From Chrysosporum bergii ANA360D (GTDB lineage Bacteria > Cyanobacteriota > Cyanobacteriia > Cyanobacteriales > Nostocaceae): 62,381 bases of DNA. The translations under genes were made by a program, and so were the position numbers. The stretch lies in NCBI RefSeq assembly GCF_029891735.1, contig NZ_JANQDH010000046.1, forward strand, positions 1-62,381. Reading direction: 5' to 3'. Below are positions 62,293 through 62,381 of this stretch, piece by piece (the stretch's first letter is position 1; the number at the start of each line of letters is the position of its first letter). The notes beneath the pieces were generated by a model, which worked only from the letters and a program-made list of their open reading frames with translations, was not told the origin of the DNA and searched no databases.

Positions 62293-62381
62293 AAAAAAGT
62301 GGCAAGAAAAAAGCAGCCACGACTGAACCGAGAAAACAAAATACTTTGAAAGCGAAACAATAACCAATCCTCGTCAAGAAG

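Overview
The window is chromosomal DNA of a filamentous, heterocyst-forming cyanobacterium (order Nostocales; genus not determined). Four things show this. The HIP1 octamer GCGATCGC is scattered throughout. Oxygenic photosynthesis genes are present (the psbA 3' end, petE, psbV, ftrC, and hemH with a chlorophyll-binding tail). The PII gene glnB is present. Most tellingly, the heterocyst gene hetF lies next to a tandem array of small-RNA genes of the NsiR1 type. Most genes are housekeeping genes in short operons or alone, typical of this group.

Layout. 0-9.8 kb: psbA end, recR (with a start-codon problem), hemH, a hydrolase, a HugZ-like protein, an SDR/CIA30 protein, petE and psbV, ycf23, a DegT aminotransferase and a FetB-type permease. 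9.8-19.3 kb: the first copy of a structured mobile repeat, a TPR protein, an Rpn-like nuclease, a membrane-tethered LuxR regulator divergent from a Spy-like protein, sipA, a peroxiredoxin, hetF, a second copy of the structured repeat, and seven NsiR1-type units. 19.3-37.2 kb: a thioredoxin-like protein, subtilase, thiD, glnB, small proteins, a CheR-PAS protein, DUF58, ftrC-DUF309, an LPS-export set (lptA-lptB-lptF), Uma2, era and a PyrC-like protein. 37.3-46.6 kb is the accessory part. It holds a broken RAMP (CRISPR-type) gene, two orphan CRISPR-repeat-like sequences, a beta-trefoil/isochorismatase fusion, gene fragments, cysK, several unknown small ORFs, a Coq4-like gene and many copies of a MITE-like repeat. 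46.7-62.4 kb: a GCS2-type ligase, ftsI with an ftsL-like gene, a lipoprotein, glgB, Uma2, DUF3386 divergent from a GAF-LuxR regulator, htpX, an antiporter, a pentapeptide-repeat protein, ilvD, a third copy of the structured repeat and a strong promoter running off the end.

The signals most worth attention are two RNA systems. (1) The NsiR1-type array: seven diverged units, most with a TCCGGA box near the expected -35 and all but one with an intrinsic terminator, divergent from hetF. (2) A 150-200 nt element present three times, plus one fragment. It has a conserved nested hairpin and a potential pseudoknot, variable sequence on its 5' side, and a subterminal palindrome like those of IS200/IS605-type ends. 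It looks like a nuclease-less mobile RNA element, possibly related to HEARO/omega RNA. One copy separates hetF from its small-RNA array, one overlaps the fetB stop codon, and a fragment appears to serve as the cysK terminator.

All calls come from reading sequence and translations. No similarity search, folding program or covariance model was run.
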